Position numbers and translations under genes: made by a program. Positions 43,079 through 51,602 of a stretch of 64,000 nt of DNA are shown here, one piece after another. The number at the start of each line of letters is the position of its first letter. Position 1 is the stretch's first letter. The notes below the pieces were generated by a model. It was not told where the DNA came from. It saw nothing but the letters and a program-made list of their open reading frames with translations, and made no database searches. Origin of the DNA: RBG-16-64-43 sp035288225 (GTDB taxonomy: Bacteria > Chloroflexota > Anaerolineae > Anaerolineales > RBG-16-64-43); NCBI GenBank assembly GCA_035288225.1, contig DATEAT010000052.1, forward strand, positions 1-64,000, given 5' to 3'.

Positions 43079-44095
43079 ATGAAGATTGCACTCGACGCCA
43101 TGGGCTCCGACCGCCATCCTCGCCCGGATGTGGAGGGCGGGCTGGCAGCCGCACGCGAATACGGCGTAGAGGTTTTGCTGGTGGGCAATGAAAGCGCGCT
43201 GGGGGCGGTGCTCGACGAGTTGCGCCCCGGGGCGGCACCCGTTCGCATCGTCCATGCACCCGACGTCTTGACCATGGAAGACAAAGGGCTGGCGCTGGCG
43301 CTCAAAGCCAAGCGCAAGGAGGCGCGTAACTCGATGGCAGTGGGCATCGATTTGGTGCGCTCGGGCGAAGCCCAGGCCTTCGTCACCGCGGGCAACACCG
43401 GTGCCGCGGCTGCGGTGGCCTACTTCCGTATGGGGACTCTGCCCGGCGTGGAGCGCCCCGCCCTGGCGCCGGTCTTCCCGACCAAGCGCGGCAGCTGCGT
43501 TGTGCTGGATATCGGCGCCAACCCGGACTGCAAACCCGAGAATCTGTTGCAGTTTGCCATCATGGGCGTCATATACGCCGAACGCGTGCGCGGAGTGCCT
43601 CAGCCGCGAGTGGGCTTGCTCTCCAACGGCGAAGAGGCGGGCAAAGGCAACCAGCTGATCAAGGATACCTACCCGCTGCTGGCGGCCTCCGGGCTCAATT
43701 TCGTCGGCAACCTCGAGCCCAAAGAGCTCATCGCCGGCGAGGCGGACGTGGTGGTGACCGACGGGTTCTCCGGCAACATCCTGCTCAAATCCTCCGAAGC
43801 CGTGGCGAAGCTCATCCTCGAACTCATGCGTGAACGCATTCAAGCGGCTCCGCCGTGGGTCAAACTGGGCGGGCTGCTGGTCAAACCGACCGTAAGCGGA
43901 ATTCGCAAGATGCTCGATCCGACCGAGGAAGGCGCCGCGCCCCTCTTGGGCGTGGACGGGCTGGTGTTCATCGGCCATGGGCGCTCCGACGCTTACGCCA
44001 TCAAGAACGCGGTGCGCGTGGCACGTCTGTCCGTCGAGGCGGGCGTGCTCGAGGCGCTGCGCCGCGGCATCGCGGCTGCGGCATCCGCCGCATGA
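43079..44095 (+). CDS. plsX: Phosphate acyltransferase PlsX
   Basis: The 338-residue protein starts MKIALDAMGSDRHP and contains AFVTAGNTGA, PTKRGSCVVLDIGANPD, GLLSNGEEAGKGN, DVVVTDGFSGNI and LGVDGLVFIGHG, all typical of PlsX. It converts acyl-ACP to acyl-phosphate for glycerolipid synthesis at the membrane. The ATG at 43079 follows a GAGG site; an upstream in-frame ATG at 43019 lacks homology. It forms an operon with fabF. Confidence 0.97.
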   Translation: MKIALDAMGSDRHPRPDVEGGLAAAREYGVEVLLVGNESALGAVLDELRPGAAPVRIVHAPDVLTMEDKGLALALKAKRKEARNSMAVGIDLVRSGEAQAFVTAGNTGAAAAVAYFRMGTLPGVERPALAPVFPTKRGSCVVLDIGANPDCKPENLLQFAIMGVIYAERVRGVPQPRVGLLSNGEEAGKGNQLIKDTYPLLAASGLNFVGNLEPKELIAGEADVVVTDGFSGNILLKSSEAVAKLILELMRERIQAAPPWVKLGGLLVKPTVSGIRKMLDPTEEGAAPLLGVDGLVFIGHGRSDAYAIKNAVRVARLSVEAGVLEALRRGIAAAASAA

Positions 44096-44103
44096 GGCGC
44101 GCG

Positions 44104-45366
44104 ATGTCTGATCCCTCCTCCGCTTCGCGGGTTGTCATCACCGGCCTGGGGGCCATTACCGCCCTCGGGCTGGACGTGCCTCAACTCTGGGAAGGCCTGC
44201 TGGCCGGGCGGTCCGGCATTGGCCGCATCACGCAATTCGATGCCAGCGGCCTGCCCTGCCAGATTGCCGGTGAGATCAAAGGCTTCGACCCGAGCGTCTA
44301 TATCGAACCGAAGGAAGTGAGGCGCATGGCGCGCGTCTCACAGATCGCCGTGGCCTCGGCCCACCAAGCCCTGCGCGACGCCGGAGTGGCCTGGCCGCTG
44401 GAGAACGGCGAGCGCGCCGGAATCGTTTTCGGCACGGCGGTCGGCGGGCTCGATCGCATCGACGACGAGATACAGGTGCTGCGCACGCGCGGGTTGGCGC
44501 GCGTCAGCCCGTACGCCGCGCCCTCCGGCCTGCCCAACATGCCGACCTTCCATATCACGGAGACCATCGGCGCGCTGGGGCCCAACCTGACCATCACCAC
44601 TGCCTGCGCCACCGGAACGCAAACGGTCGGCGAGGGCTTCGAGTGGATTCGCCGCGGACGCGCCGACCTGGTTTTGGCCGGCGGCTGCGACGCCTTCGTG
44701 CGCGACTTCGCAATCGCCGGGTTCTGCGCCATGCGCGCCTTGCCCATCCACTACAACGACTCGCCCGAGCTTGCCTCGCGGCCGTTCGACAAGGACCGCG
44801 AAGGTTTTGTCTTTTCGGAGGGCGCGGCCGCCCTCGTGCTCGAACGCCTCGACCACGCGCGGGCCCGCGGGGCGCGCATTTACGCCGAGATCGTCGGCCA
44901 GGCCTCGTCCTCCGACGCGTACCATCTCGCGATCCCACGTCCGGATGCCGCCGGCGCGGTGCGCACCATGCGCTGGGCGCTCGCGGACGCCGGTGTGCCA
45001 CCCGAGGCGGTGGATTACATCAACGCCCACGGCACCTCCACCGAGGCCAACGATCAAACCGAGACGCTGGCCATCAAGACCTTGTTCGGCGAACATGCGC
45101 GGCACCTGGCGGTCAGCTCGACCAAATCGATGATCGGCCACGCCATGGGCGCGGCGGGAGCCATCGAAGCGCTGGTCTGCGCGCTCTCCCTGCACACCGG
45201 TCACATCCATCCCACCATCAACTACACCACGCCCGACCCGCAATGCGAGCTGGATGTGGTGCCCAATCGCGCGCGGGAGGCCTCGCCGCGGGTGGTGATG
45301 TCCAACTCGTTCGGCCTGGGCGGGCAAAATGCTTGCCTCGTCCTGCGCCGCTGGGAGTCCACATGA
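44104..45366 (+). CDS. fabF: 3-oxoacyl-ACP synthase II (FabF)
   Basis: The 420-residue protein is a KAS II condensing enzyme. The nucleophile Cys lies in TTACATGTQ, and the two catalytic His residues lie in INAHGTSTEAND and STKSMIGHAMGAAG. NSFGLGGQNACLVLRR is the family C-terminus. It elongates acyl-ACP with malonyl-ACP. GAGG lies 6 bp before the ATG at 44104; a start at 44092 overlapping the plsX stop (ATGA) would add four residues. There is no acpP or fabG gene beside it. Confidence 0.96.
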   Translation: MSDPSSASRVVITGLGAITALGLDVPQLWEGLLAGRSGIGRITQFDASGLPCQIAGEIKGFDPSVYIEPKEVRRMARVSQIAVASAHQALRDAGVAWPLENGERAGIVFGTAVGGLDRIDDEIQVLRTRGLARVSPYAAPSGLPNMPTFHITETIGALGPNLTITTACATGTQTVGEGFEWIRRGRADLVLAGGCDAFVRDFAIAGFCAMRALPIHYNDSPELASRPFDKDREGFVFSEGAAALVLERLDHARARGARIYAEIVGQASSSDAYHLAIPRPDAAGAVRTMRWALADAGVPPEAVDYINAHGTSTEANDQTETLAIKTLFGEHARHLAVSSTKSMIGHAMGAAGAIEALVCALSLHTGHIHPTINYTTPDPQCELDVVPNRAREASPRVVMSNSFGLGGQNACLVLRRWEST

Positions 45367-46046
45367 AACTGGTCACCAACGCACCCCTCATCAAACGCAA
45401 TGCGCGCATTGGCGTGGTCGCTCATCTGAGCGGGCTGGCGGTGCTCATCGCCGGCATGGTGGTCACGTTTCTCATGCCCACGCGCAGCGACCTCTCGCTG
45501 CTGGCCCTCATGACCGGGTTCGTGCTGGCCAATGTGGGCATCTTCTTCACCAACCGCTGGGGTCGCCGCCCGCGGCCCGACGAGGCGCTCGACGCCGCGC
45601 TCAAGGGCCTCGACGACCAGTACCTGCTCGTCCACTATCGCCTGGGCACGCCCCATGCGCTCATCGGGCCCTCAGGGCTCGTGGCGCTGGTGCCCAAGTT
45701 CCAGGGCGGCCAGATCCGCTACGAAGGCAACAAGTGGCGCCACGCAGGCGTGACCTGGATGCGCCGCTTCTTCGCTCAGGAATCGCTCGGCAACCCGTCC
45801 CTTGAGGCCGAGGCCGAAGTGGCCGGGCTGACCGGCAAGTTGCGCAAGATCCTGCCCGGCGAGGAGCTCCCGCCGATTAAGTCCGTCATTGTCTTCACCG
45901 CGGCCGAGGGGAAAGTGGATGCGGAGGGCTCGCCCACTCCGGCGATGCACGCCGAGAAGCTCAAGGAGTATGTGCGGCGAATGCCGCGATCGGCCACACT
46001 GCGTCCGGAGCAAGTCGCCAAGGTCCTGGCCGCGATCGGTGAGTAG
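45363..46046 (+). CDS. Membrane protein with NERD-like soluble domain
   Basis: The 227-residue protein has two membrane helices near residues 15-60, then a soluble domain. The segment HYRLGTPHALIGPSGLVALVPK resembles the core of nuclease-related (NERD) domains, but the usual acidic catalytic residues are not clear, so nuclease activity is not claimed. The ATG at 45363 overlaps the fabF stop by 4 bp. It may be co-transcribed with the lipid genes; a terminator follows. Confidence 0.65.
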   Translation: MKLVTNAPLIKRNARIGVVAHLSGLAVLIAGMVVTFLMPTRSDLSLLALMTGFVLANVGIFFTNRWGRRPRPDEALDAALKGLDDQYLLVHYRLGTPHALIGPSGLVALVPKFQGGQIRYEGNKWRHAGVTWMRRFFAQESLGNPSLEAEAEVAGLTGKLRKILPGEELPPIKSVIVFTAAEGKVDAEGSPTPAMHAEKLKEYVRRMPRSATLRPEQVAKVLAAIGE

Positions 46047-46157
46047 CCTCCGCGCCGACGACCCATCGGACCGATACTGAAGAGGACATTGCACGCGTTT
46101 CGCATGCCCGCGCCAGCAAGTCCTGCGCATGCCATGCCGCGCACGCTCGACAGTAAG

Positions 46158-46190
46158 ACCAGCGCACCCTCTCGGGTGCGCTGGTTCGTG
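46158..46190 (+). terminator. Terminator of the plsX-fabF operon
   Basis: A perfect 12-bp stem ACCAGCGCACCC with loop TCTC is followed by TCGTGTATT. Confidence 0.75.
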
Positions 46191-46202
46191 TATTGAGAGA
46201 TT

Positions 46203-46480
46203 GTCATTCCGAGGGGCAGTGCCCCGAGAACTCCCGGCTCCTGCGTCACGCCGTCATGATGTCGGAGGCCGGCAACTCACGCCACGCCGCGGGCGCGCCA
46301 TAGCGTGGCCCACCAAGGGGAGCCTGTGGGTCATTCCGAGGGGGTCGCAACCCTGACCGGCTCTCGCCTGCAGACGCGGCCTGCAACCCATCGGCCACAC
46401 ACCCTCTGCGTCGCGCGTGCGCGGGCCTCCGTGCGCATGCCATCCGCAACCAGGTAATCGCAAGGCATGCTATGCCCTCT
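46203..46480. repeat. Intergenic repeat mosaic between convergent operons
   Basis: The gap 46047-46508 holds no supported gene. It contains element C (46203-46240, with GGGGCAGTGCCCC), element B (46291-46320), a second element C (46330-46370) and element A (46417-46480). The B-to-A order and spacing of about 190 bp match the copy at 62465-62639. Confidence 0.75.
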
Positions 46481-46508
46481 CCCCACAAGAGCCTTAGCGG
46501 TCAACGCC

Positions 46509-47306
46509 CTAAGCCGGCTTGAACGCGCGCAGCGTCAGGCTGAAGAGTTCAACCTCCCCATCGTGGTGCCACGCCTCGCGCGAGGTCACCTCAATCGGCG
46601 CGAACCCGGCGTCGCGGATGGCCCCCAAGTACTCGCCCTCAGTCAGCGCGCCGGATACGCAACCCGCCCAACTGGCCAAGTCGCGCCGCTGCGCTTCGGG
46701 CAGCGGTCGATCGGAGACGATATCCGAGAGCGAGAGCCACCCGCCCGGGCGCAGCACGCGGAAGGCTTCGCGGAAGACGGCCGCCTTGTCGGGCGCCAGG
46801 TTGATGACGCAGTTGGAGAGGATCACATCCACCGAGTGTGCCTCCACCGGCAGGGCTTCGATGTACCCTTGACGGAATTCAACGTGCCGGTCGAGGCCCA
46901 GCCGTTGGGCGTTGGCGCGCGCGAGCTCAAGCATCTCCGGCGTCATATCGACCCCGATGACTCGCCCCGTCGCGCCCCCTTCGGGCGCAACCGCACGCGC
47001 GGCAAGGAAGGCATCGTAACCCCCGCCACTTCCCAGGTCGAGCACCACCTGCCCCGGGCGCAACGCGGCAATGGCGGTGGGGCTGCCGCATCCCCAGGAT
47101 GCCAGGACGGGAGCAGCCTCGCCCTGGGCGAGGTTGGCTTCGCTGGTCACGGCCCCCGCCCCGCAGCAGGCATTGCCCGCGCTCCCGGCTCCACAGCCGC
47201 AGCCGCTCGCAGAACTCAGCTCCGCCGCCTCGCGCGCACTGCGGGCGTAATGCTCGCGCACTGCGGCGTGAGTGGCCTGGCCCTCTTTCTCAACGATCTC
47301 ACTCAT
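46509..47306 (-). CDS. arsM: Arsenite S-adenosylmethyltransferase ArsM
   Basis: The 265-residue protein has a glycine/cysteine-rich N-terminal segment (SGCGCGAGSAGNACCGAG), the SAM motif VLDLGSGGGYDAFLAA, SNCVINLAPDK and WAGCVSGAL, which hold the conserved arsenic-binding cysteines. It methylates trivalent arsenic. The start at 47306 overlaps the arsR stop (ATGA), so the two are one operon. The additional Cys cluster near residue 37 may be an arsenic capture site. Confidence 0.92.
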   Translation of the reverse strand: MSEIVEKEGQATHAAVREHYARSAREAAELSSASGCGCGAGSAGNACCGAGAVTSEANLAQGEAAPVLASWGCGSPTAIAALRPGQVVLDLGSGGGYDAFLAARAVAPEGGATGRVIGVDMTPEMLELARANAQRLGLDRHVEFRQGYIEALPVEAHSVDVILSNCVINLAPDKAAVFREAFRVLRPGGWLSLSDIVSDRPLPEAQRRDLASWAGCVSGALTEGEYLGAIRDAGFAPIEVTSREAWHHDGEVELFSLTLRAFKPA

Positions 47307-47659
47307 CTCGCGACCTCCAAATTCAATTTCACCGCCGGACGCGGTGGACAACAGATTTGCGACCAGCCCTTGGATAGGCGTTGCATCTCATCGGCGAACC
47401 ACGCCATGGCTTGAGCATCCAGGCAGTAGCACGTGGCCGGGCCTTCCACCTCGCCGGTCACCCAGCCGGCCTGGCGCAACACCTTGAGGTGTTGGCTGAC
47501 CGTGGATTGCGCCAGCCCGCTGAACTGCACCAAGTCGCCGGTGATGCATTGCGGGTTGGCGACCATGTAGCGCAGCAGGCGAAGCCGCAGCGGGTTGCCC
47601 AGTGCACGCGCCATGCGCACCAGCCGTGCCTCATCCGATTTCAAACGCACGTCCTTCAT
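47303..47659 (-). CDS. arsR: ArsR-family transcriptional repressor
   Basis: The 118-residue protein has the winged-helix ALGNPLRLRLLRYMV and FSGLAQSTVSQHLKVLRQAG. The downstream CYC (near residue 80) and the C-terminal CC (near residue 103) could form the thiol site for As(III), which differs from the ELCVCDL site of E. coli ArsR. It represses its own operon; a palindrome lies just upstream. Confidence 0.88.
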   Translation of the reverse strand: MKDVRLKSDEARLVRMARALGNPLRLRLLRYMVANPQCITGDLVQFSGLAQSTVSQHLKVLRQAGWVTGEVEGPATCYCLDAQAMAWFADEMQRLSKGWSQICCPPRPAVKLNLEVAR

Positions 47660-47671
47660 TGGCCTCGCCTC

Positions 47672-47693
47672 TATATCGTAATTATACGATATA
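47672..47693. promoter_or_regulatory. Probable ArsR operator
   Basis: TATATCGTA and its inverted copy TACGATATA flank the spacer ATTA. The palindrome ends 13 bp before the arsR start and stands out as AT-rich in GC-rich DNA. Confidence 0.75.
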
Positions 47694-47703
47694 TAGCCGG
47701 AAA

Positions 47704-47735
47704 GTCAAGGGGCCGCGAGGCCCCTTGACCGTGGG
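47704..47735 (-). terminator. Terminator of the SPFH gene
   Basis: An 11-bp perfect stem GTCAAGGGGCC with loop TCGC (minus strand) is followed by TTTCC. It lies 20 bp past the stop of the SPFH gene. Confidence 0.75.
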
Positions 47736-47748
47736 TTGCGTGGAGCGG

Positions 47749-48780
47749 TTACTTCTTCAGATACTCTTCGAGCGCGGCCTTGGCAATGCGGTAGGTCGTC
47801 CCGATCTTCTTGGCCTTGAGCTCGCCGGCGGTGATCAGTGCAAGCACATCTTCTTCGCCCACCTTGAGCAGCCCGGCTGCGTCCGAAACCGTCATCACAT
47901 CCGGCATGGCTCCCGCCGCGCCACCGGCGGCGCCGGCCGCCCCACCCTGTAGTGCCTGGCCCATCACCTGGCCGATCGACATGCCGGCTCCGATGCCGGC
48001 GGTAAGCCCGGCCCCGCCCTGCGGGTTGCGCGCCGCTTCGCGCATCGCATCGGCTGCCTGCAACTGAGTGTAGGTGCCCATGTCGAGCATGCCCATCGCC
48101 CGCAATTCTTCGGCGCTCTTCTCCGAGGGCTTGAGGTTTTCGATGTAGAAGGTCTTCAGCGTCAGGCCCACTGCGCGGAAGTCGTCCTGTCCCTTGGCGC
48201 GCACGCCGGCGCCGAGCTCCTCGGTCAGCCCGATGAGTTCCGGCACCGACTTCTTGGCACCCACCTCGCCGAGCATGTCTTGCAGCTTCGAGAGCAGGAT
48301 GGCGCGCAGCCGGCCCTGGATCTCACTCGTGGCATAGGCGCCGGTGGCGCCCACGATTTGGGTGACGAACTGCTGCGGGTCGTGGACCTGGTAGGAGTAA
48401 GAGCCGAAGCCCTGCATCAGCGCCACGCCCAGGCCCATGCCGGGGTTGCGCACGATGATCGGCTGAGGGGTGCCCCATTTCTCGTTGGTGAACTCGCGCA
48501 ACGAGACGAAGTACACCTCGGCGGTGAACGGCGTGCGCTCGTTGAAGGCTTTGCCGATCAGGTCGATCAGATACGGAATGTTGGCAGTGGAAATGGTGTG
48601 CCGCCCGGCGAGGAAGACATCCAGCGCCTTGCCGTCGCGGAAGAACACCGCCGCCTGCGACTCGCGCACGATCACCTGCGAGCCGATGCGGAAATCGCCG
48701 AACCCGGTCTCGGGAAAGCGATGGACGATCTCATCCTTCATTTCGTTCGGGTATTCGATAACATCGAAGATTCTAGCCAT
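47749..48780 (-). CDS. SPFH-domain protein with C-terminal HTH (YdjI-like)
   Basis: The 343-residue protein has an SPFH domain (about residues 30-240) of the group annotated 'virion core protein' or YdjI: QVIVRESQAAVFFRDGKALDVFLAGRHTIS, and TYTQLQAADAMREAARNP. After a Gly/Ala-rich linker, the last about 55 residues form a MerR/excisionase-type helix-turn-helix (MTVSDAAGLLKVGEEDVLALITAGELKAKKIG). YdjI relatives usually end in zinc ribbons, so the HTH end is unusual. It is downstream of the gene at 48853. Confidence 0.8.
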   Translation of the reverse strand: MARIFDVIEYPNEMKDEIVHRFPETGFGDFRIGSQVIVRESQAAVFFRDGKALDVFLAGRHTISTANIPYLIDLIGKAFNERTPFTAEVYFVSLREFTNEKWGTPQPIIVRNPGMGLGVALMQGFGSYSYQVHDPQQFVTQIVGATGAYATSEIQGRLRAILLSKLQDMLGEVGAKKSVPELIGLTEELGAGVRAKGQDDFRAVGLTLKTFYIENLKPSEKSAEELRAMGMLDMGTYTQLQAADAMREAARNPQGGAGLTAGIGAGMSIGQVMGQALQGGAAGAAGGAAGAMPDVMTVSDAAGLLKVGEEDVLALITAGELKAKKIGTTYRIAKAALEEYLKK

Positions 48781-48852
48781 GTGTTTCTCTCCGTGATGCT
48801 GAGCGGCGCCTGAACGGGCGGCGCGCTGTGGCGGATGGCGCCTGGCCGGCCG

Positions 48853-49371
48853 TTAGCCGGAGGTCAGGATCACCTCGCCCCGGCGGTCGAACAGATCGAT
48901 GCATTCCTGGGCCAAGGCCGTCAGATTGCGAACGGCCGCCGGCAGCCCCTCGCCCCCGATGGAGGAGGCCACGTTGTCGACCGCACCGGAGACCAGGGCC
49001 ACCTTGTCGAGCAGCGTGCTGTCGTATTGATACAGCTTGTCGAGCTCGGCCTCGTTCACCTTGACCGCATCGAAGAAACCCGAGTAGCCATAGGCCGCAT
49101 GGCGCACACGATCGACGAGCGCGCGCAGCTTCATGACAGAGGCTTCCAGGTCGTCGAGCGACTCGATCTGCCCTTGGGCCACGAGCTGGCGCTGCAGTTC
49201 CGAAATGCGCGACCACTGCTCCTCATAGCGGCTGGCCACCGTCGTGCGCAGCAGCTTATCGGCATCGCGCCGGTTCGAGCGCTCGACGTAGCCCTTGAAA
49301 CCAGGGATCACGGCGACGATCTTCTCGAAGAAGTTGCGGGCGCCCTTGATTTTAGAAACGAGATCAGTCAT
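48853..49371 (-). CDS. Conserved helical protein, partner of the SPFH gene
   Basis: I do not recognise a named family. The 172-residue protein is helical: two long helical stretches (YEEQWSRISELQRQLVAQ and SVMKLRALVDRVRHAAYG) suggest coiled coils, with no signal peptide or membrane helix. It lies 72 bp upstream of the SPFH gene and shares its promoter, which suggests a joint role, for example in a membrane-scaffold or phage-shock-like complex. Confidence 0.6.
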   Translation of the reverse strand: MTDLVSKIKGARNFFEKIVAVIPGFKGYVERSNRRDADKLLRTTVASRYEEQWSRISELQRQLVAQGQIESLDDLEASVMKLRALVDRVRHAAYGYSGFFDAVKVNEAELDKLYQYDSTLLDKVALVSGAVDNVASSIGGEGLPAAVRNLTALAQECIDLFDRRGEVILTSG

Positions 49372-49426
49372 GCTTCATCTCCTTGCCATGTGGCCCGGCG
49401 CCACGGCGGCGCAGGTCGTGTAGGCA

Positions 49427-49454
49427 ATTATATGGCAGTCGCGGTGAAGCGCAA
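49427..49454 (-). promoter_or_regulatory. Promoter of the SPFH operon
   Basis: TTGCGC (49449-49454) and TATAAT (49427-49432) on the minus strand are separated by 16 bp and lie 56 bp before the first gene. Confidence 0.6.
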
Positions 49455-49526
49455 CCCATGTGTGCCTTCCCGGCCGCTTCCACAGAGGATATACGCTTCG
49501 GCCGCGGAGGGGTTGCACGCGCTGGC

Positions 49527-49790
49527 TTACAGCAGCCGGTCGCCCACCATGGCCAGCATCACCAGCGCCAAGTAGACATGGGAGAATTTGTGGACGCGCC
49601 GGGCAAGTGCGCGCTCCGCCGTGCGGCGCAGGCCCCACGCCAAACGCAAGAAGTAAGCTCCCAGTACGAGCGCGAGCAGCACATACAAGCCCCCCAGCAG
49701 ACCGAGCGCGGCCGGGACCAGCGTCATGGCCGCCATCTGCAGGCTATAGAGCCACACCTGGCGTGCCGGAGAGACTCCTCCGCCTTGGCT
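49527..49790 (-). pseudogene. ctaB: Heme O synthase (CtaB) C-terminal remnant
   Basis: The frame reads SPARQVWLYSLQMAAMTLVP, then ARRVHKFSHVYLALVMLAMVGDRLL, which matches the C-terminal 75-80 residues of protoheme IX farnesyltransferase (last two membrane helices). There is no upstream catalytic part (no DxxxD region), and homology stops about 49790. No credible start or ribosome site precedes it. The fragment appears to be the decayed 3' end of a deleted ctaB gene. It could instead be a small two-helix membrane protein. Confidence 0.55.
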
Positions 49791-49969
49791 CCGTTGCTCA
49801 AGAGGCGCAGATGACCGGCGCGGATTTCAGATGAGTATTCGGCCAACTCCGGCGCAGTCTATCTTTTTGTACTGAGGGTGTCAACGAGGGCAACGCCGAG
49901 CTGTTCGGACATGGCCCTTCCTGTCCGAACTCGAAAACTCGCCATCGGATGATGCGCGGGCGACGAAGG

Positions 49970-51130
49970 TTATGGCGCGGGTTGGGGAAGCTCGCCGCCG
50001 CACGCGGATCGGTAGTAGGCGGCCTCAATGTCGTAGTTGGCGAGGGCGAATTCGTGCGCCGCCTGGCTGATCTCGGCCGCCTTGCGCATCTGGGCGACAA
50101 GCCCAGGGTAGCCCCATTCGCGCGGCAGGACCATCAGCGGATCTTCCACCTCGCGCTCCTTGTCGTTCAGAGGAATCCAATTGAACATAAGTGGGCCGCG
50201 CGCGCTGAAGGTGAAGGCCAGGCGGTAGCCAGCCTCTCGCACGAGCCGTGCGGCAGGTGTCGTGAAGTTGCCGCCCGGCCAGACAAACGCCACCGGCAAA
50301 CGCCCGAAATGCTTCTCGAGAATTGGAAGCGGGCCGAAGATCTCGTTGTGGACGTACTCATCGGAGGAATTCGGATGGATCGTCAGGTTGTGCTCATAGC
50401 CATGGGCCTGAAACTCGACCCGTCCCGTCGCCGCCAACGCCTCGGCCCGTTGCCACAATCCCTCACGTCGGTCCGTGTCGCCGATCGGCCAGGCCATCGA
50501 CATGGTCCAGTTGTTGGCGATCATGACCGGCATCATGTGGTCCTCGACCGTGCCGGCATTGCGGTCATCGACGATCCACACCATCGACAGGCGCGGGATG
50601 GAGGCGTTGCTTTCGAGGAAGTCGGCGGCCTGGGTCATGGTGACCGTGGTAAAGCCCAGCTGGTTAGCCCAGTAGACGCTGGCCTGCAAGTCTTCCACCG
50701 GCGTAGTGGTATCGCCCGGCCCGCGGTTGCCGGCGGAGCTCACCCCATGGAAAGCCACCGGCACGATGAGCGTTCCGGGTGCGCTGCGGGCCGGATCCCA
50801 CCGCGCGCGCAAGTAAACGCAGGTGTTGGCGATATACCCGGCCGGCTGCACGCCGCGCAACAAGCGTGATGTGGTGAAGGTGGTGAGAACCGGCGGAGTC
50901 GCGCTTGGCGTCGGCACCGCGGTGGGCCGGGGCGTAGCTGTGGAAGTGGGAACGGCGCTCGGGGTGGGCGATGCGCGGGTGGCCGTCAAGGTGGCGGGGT
51001 GTGCCAGGGTCTCCGTTGCGGGCCCGCTCGCGCCGGGCCGGCCGCAGCCTGCGATGAGCGCGCCGACGAGAATGGCGACGCTGAACGAAGTGGGCAGAGC
51101 CCGAGGAGAAGCTATTCGCCGCGTCCCCAT
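49970..51130 (-). CDS. Polysaccharide deacetylase-family lipoprotein
   Basis: The 386-residue product has a signal peptide ending LIAGC (lipobox), a long Pro/Thr/Ser linker (about residues 40-90), then a NodB-type domain with MVWIVDDRNAG (the DD motif), FQAHGYEHNLTI (the HxxxH metal motif) and VWPGGNF. It would deacetylate or otherwise trim cell-wall or extracellular polysaccharide. The ATG at 51130 overlaps the membrane-protein gene upstream by 19 bp; a longer in-frame start lies in the wrong frame of that gene. Confidence 0.85.
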   Translation of the reverse strand: MGTRRIASPRALPTSFSVAILVGALIAGCGRPGASGPATETLAHPATLTATRASPTPSAVPTSTATPRPTAVPTPSATPPVLTTFTTSRLLRGVQPAGYIANTCVYLRARWDPARSAPGTLIVPVAFHGVSSAGNRGPGDTTTPVEDLQASVYWANQLGFTTVTMTQAADFLESNASIPRLSMVWIVDDRNAGTVEDHMMPVMIANNWTMSMAWPIGDTDRREGLWQRAEALAATGRVEFQAHGYEHNLTIHPNSSDEYVHNEIFGPLPILEKHFGRLPVAFVWPGGNFTTPAARLVREAGYRLAFTFSARGPLMFNWIPLNDKEREVEDPLMVLPREWGYPGLVAQMRKAAEISQAAHEFALANYDIEAAYYRSACGGELPQPAP

Positions 51131-51516
51131 CGGCGCACCGCAGGCAAGAACAGCAGCACGAGCACGGCGGCGGCCATGAGGGTGACCACCCACAGATGCA
51201 AGAGCGAGAGCAACCCCAGGATGAGTGTCACCGGCCAGCCCCACTTGTTGCGCATCCACAACCCCAACGTGGCGCCCCACCACGAGGTGCCGACAATCAC
51301 GAGCGGCCAGTCGAACGCGGCGGGAGAAAGACCCGCTGCGGCAACCAGCGTGACCCATAGTTCCTGCCCCCCAACCGCGAAGGGCACACTGCCCGTCAGG
51401 CGAGTGGCCAATCCTTGCCAAGCCATCCACATGCCGGCTACAAACCCAAGAATCACAATGGCCACCAGGCTGAGGGTCGGGCGTTCGCGGCTGGCGACGG
51501 CCTGCGTCGGTGTCAT
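51112..51516 (-). CDS. Small polytopic membrane protein, 134 aa
   Basis: I recognise no family. There are four hydrophobic helices (about residues 17-35, 48-65, 70-85 and 95-125) and a basic C-terminal tail. The gene overlaps the polysaccharide deacetylase gene in the same direction, so they are probably one transcript. Confidence 0.65.
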   Translation of the reverse strand: MTPTQAVASRERPTLSLVAIVILGFVAGMWMAWQGLATRLTGSVPFAVGGQELWVTLVAAAGLSPAAFDWPLVIVGTSWWGATLGLWMRNKWGWPVTLILGLLSLLHLWVVTLMAAAVLVLLFLPAVRRWGRGE

Positions 51517-51602
51517 GGCCCACCTCGTGCGGAAGAGAGTGCCGCTGGGAATCTCATAACCTGCCTCGGGTTCCGGGCTGGCCGGCCATTCCGCGATTTG
51601 GA

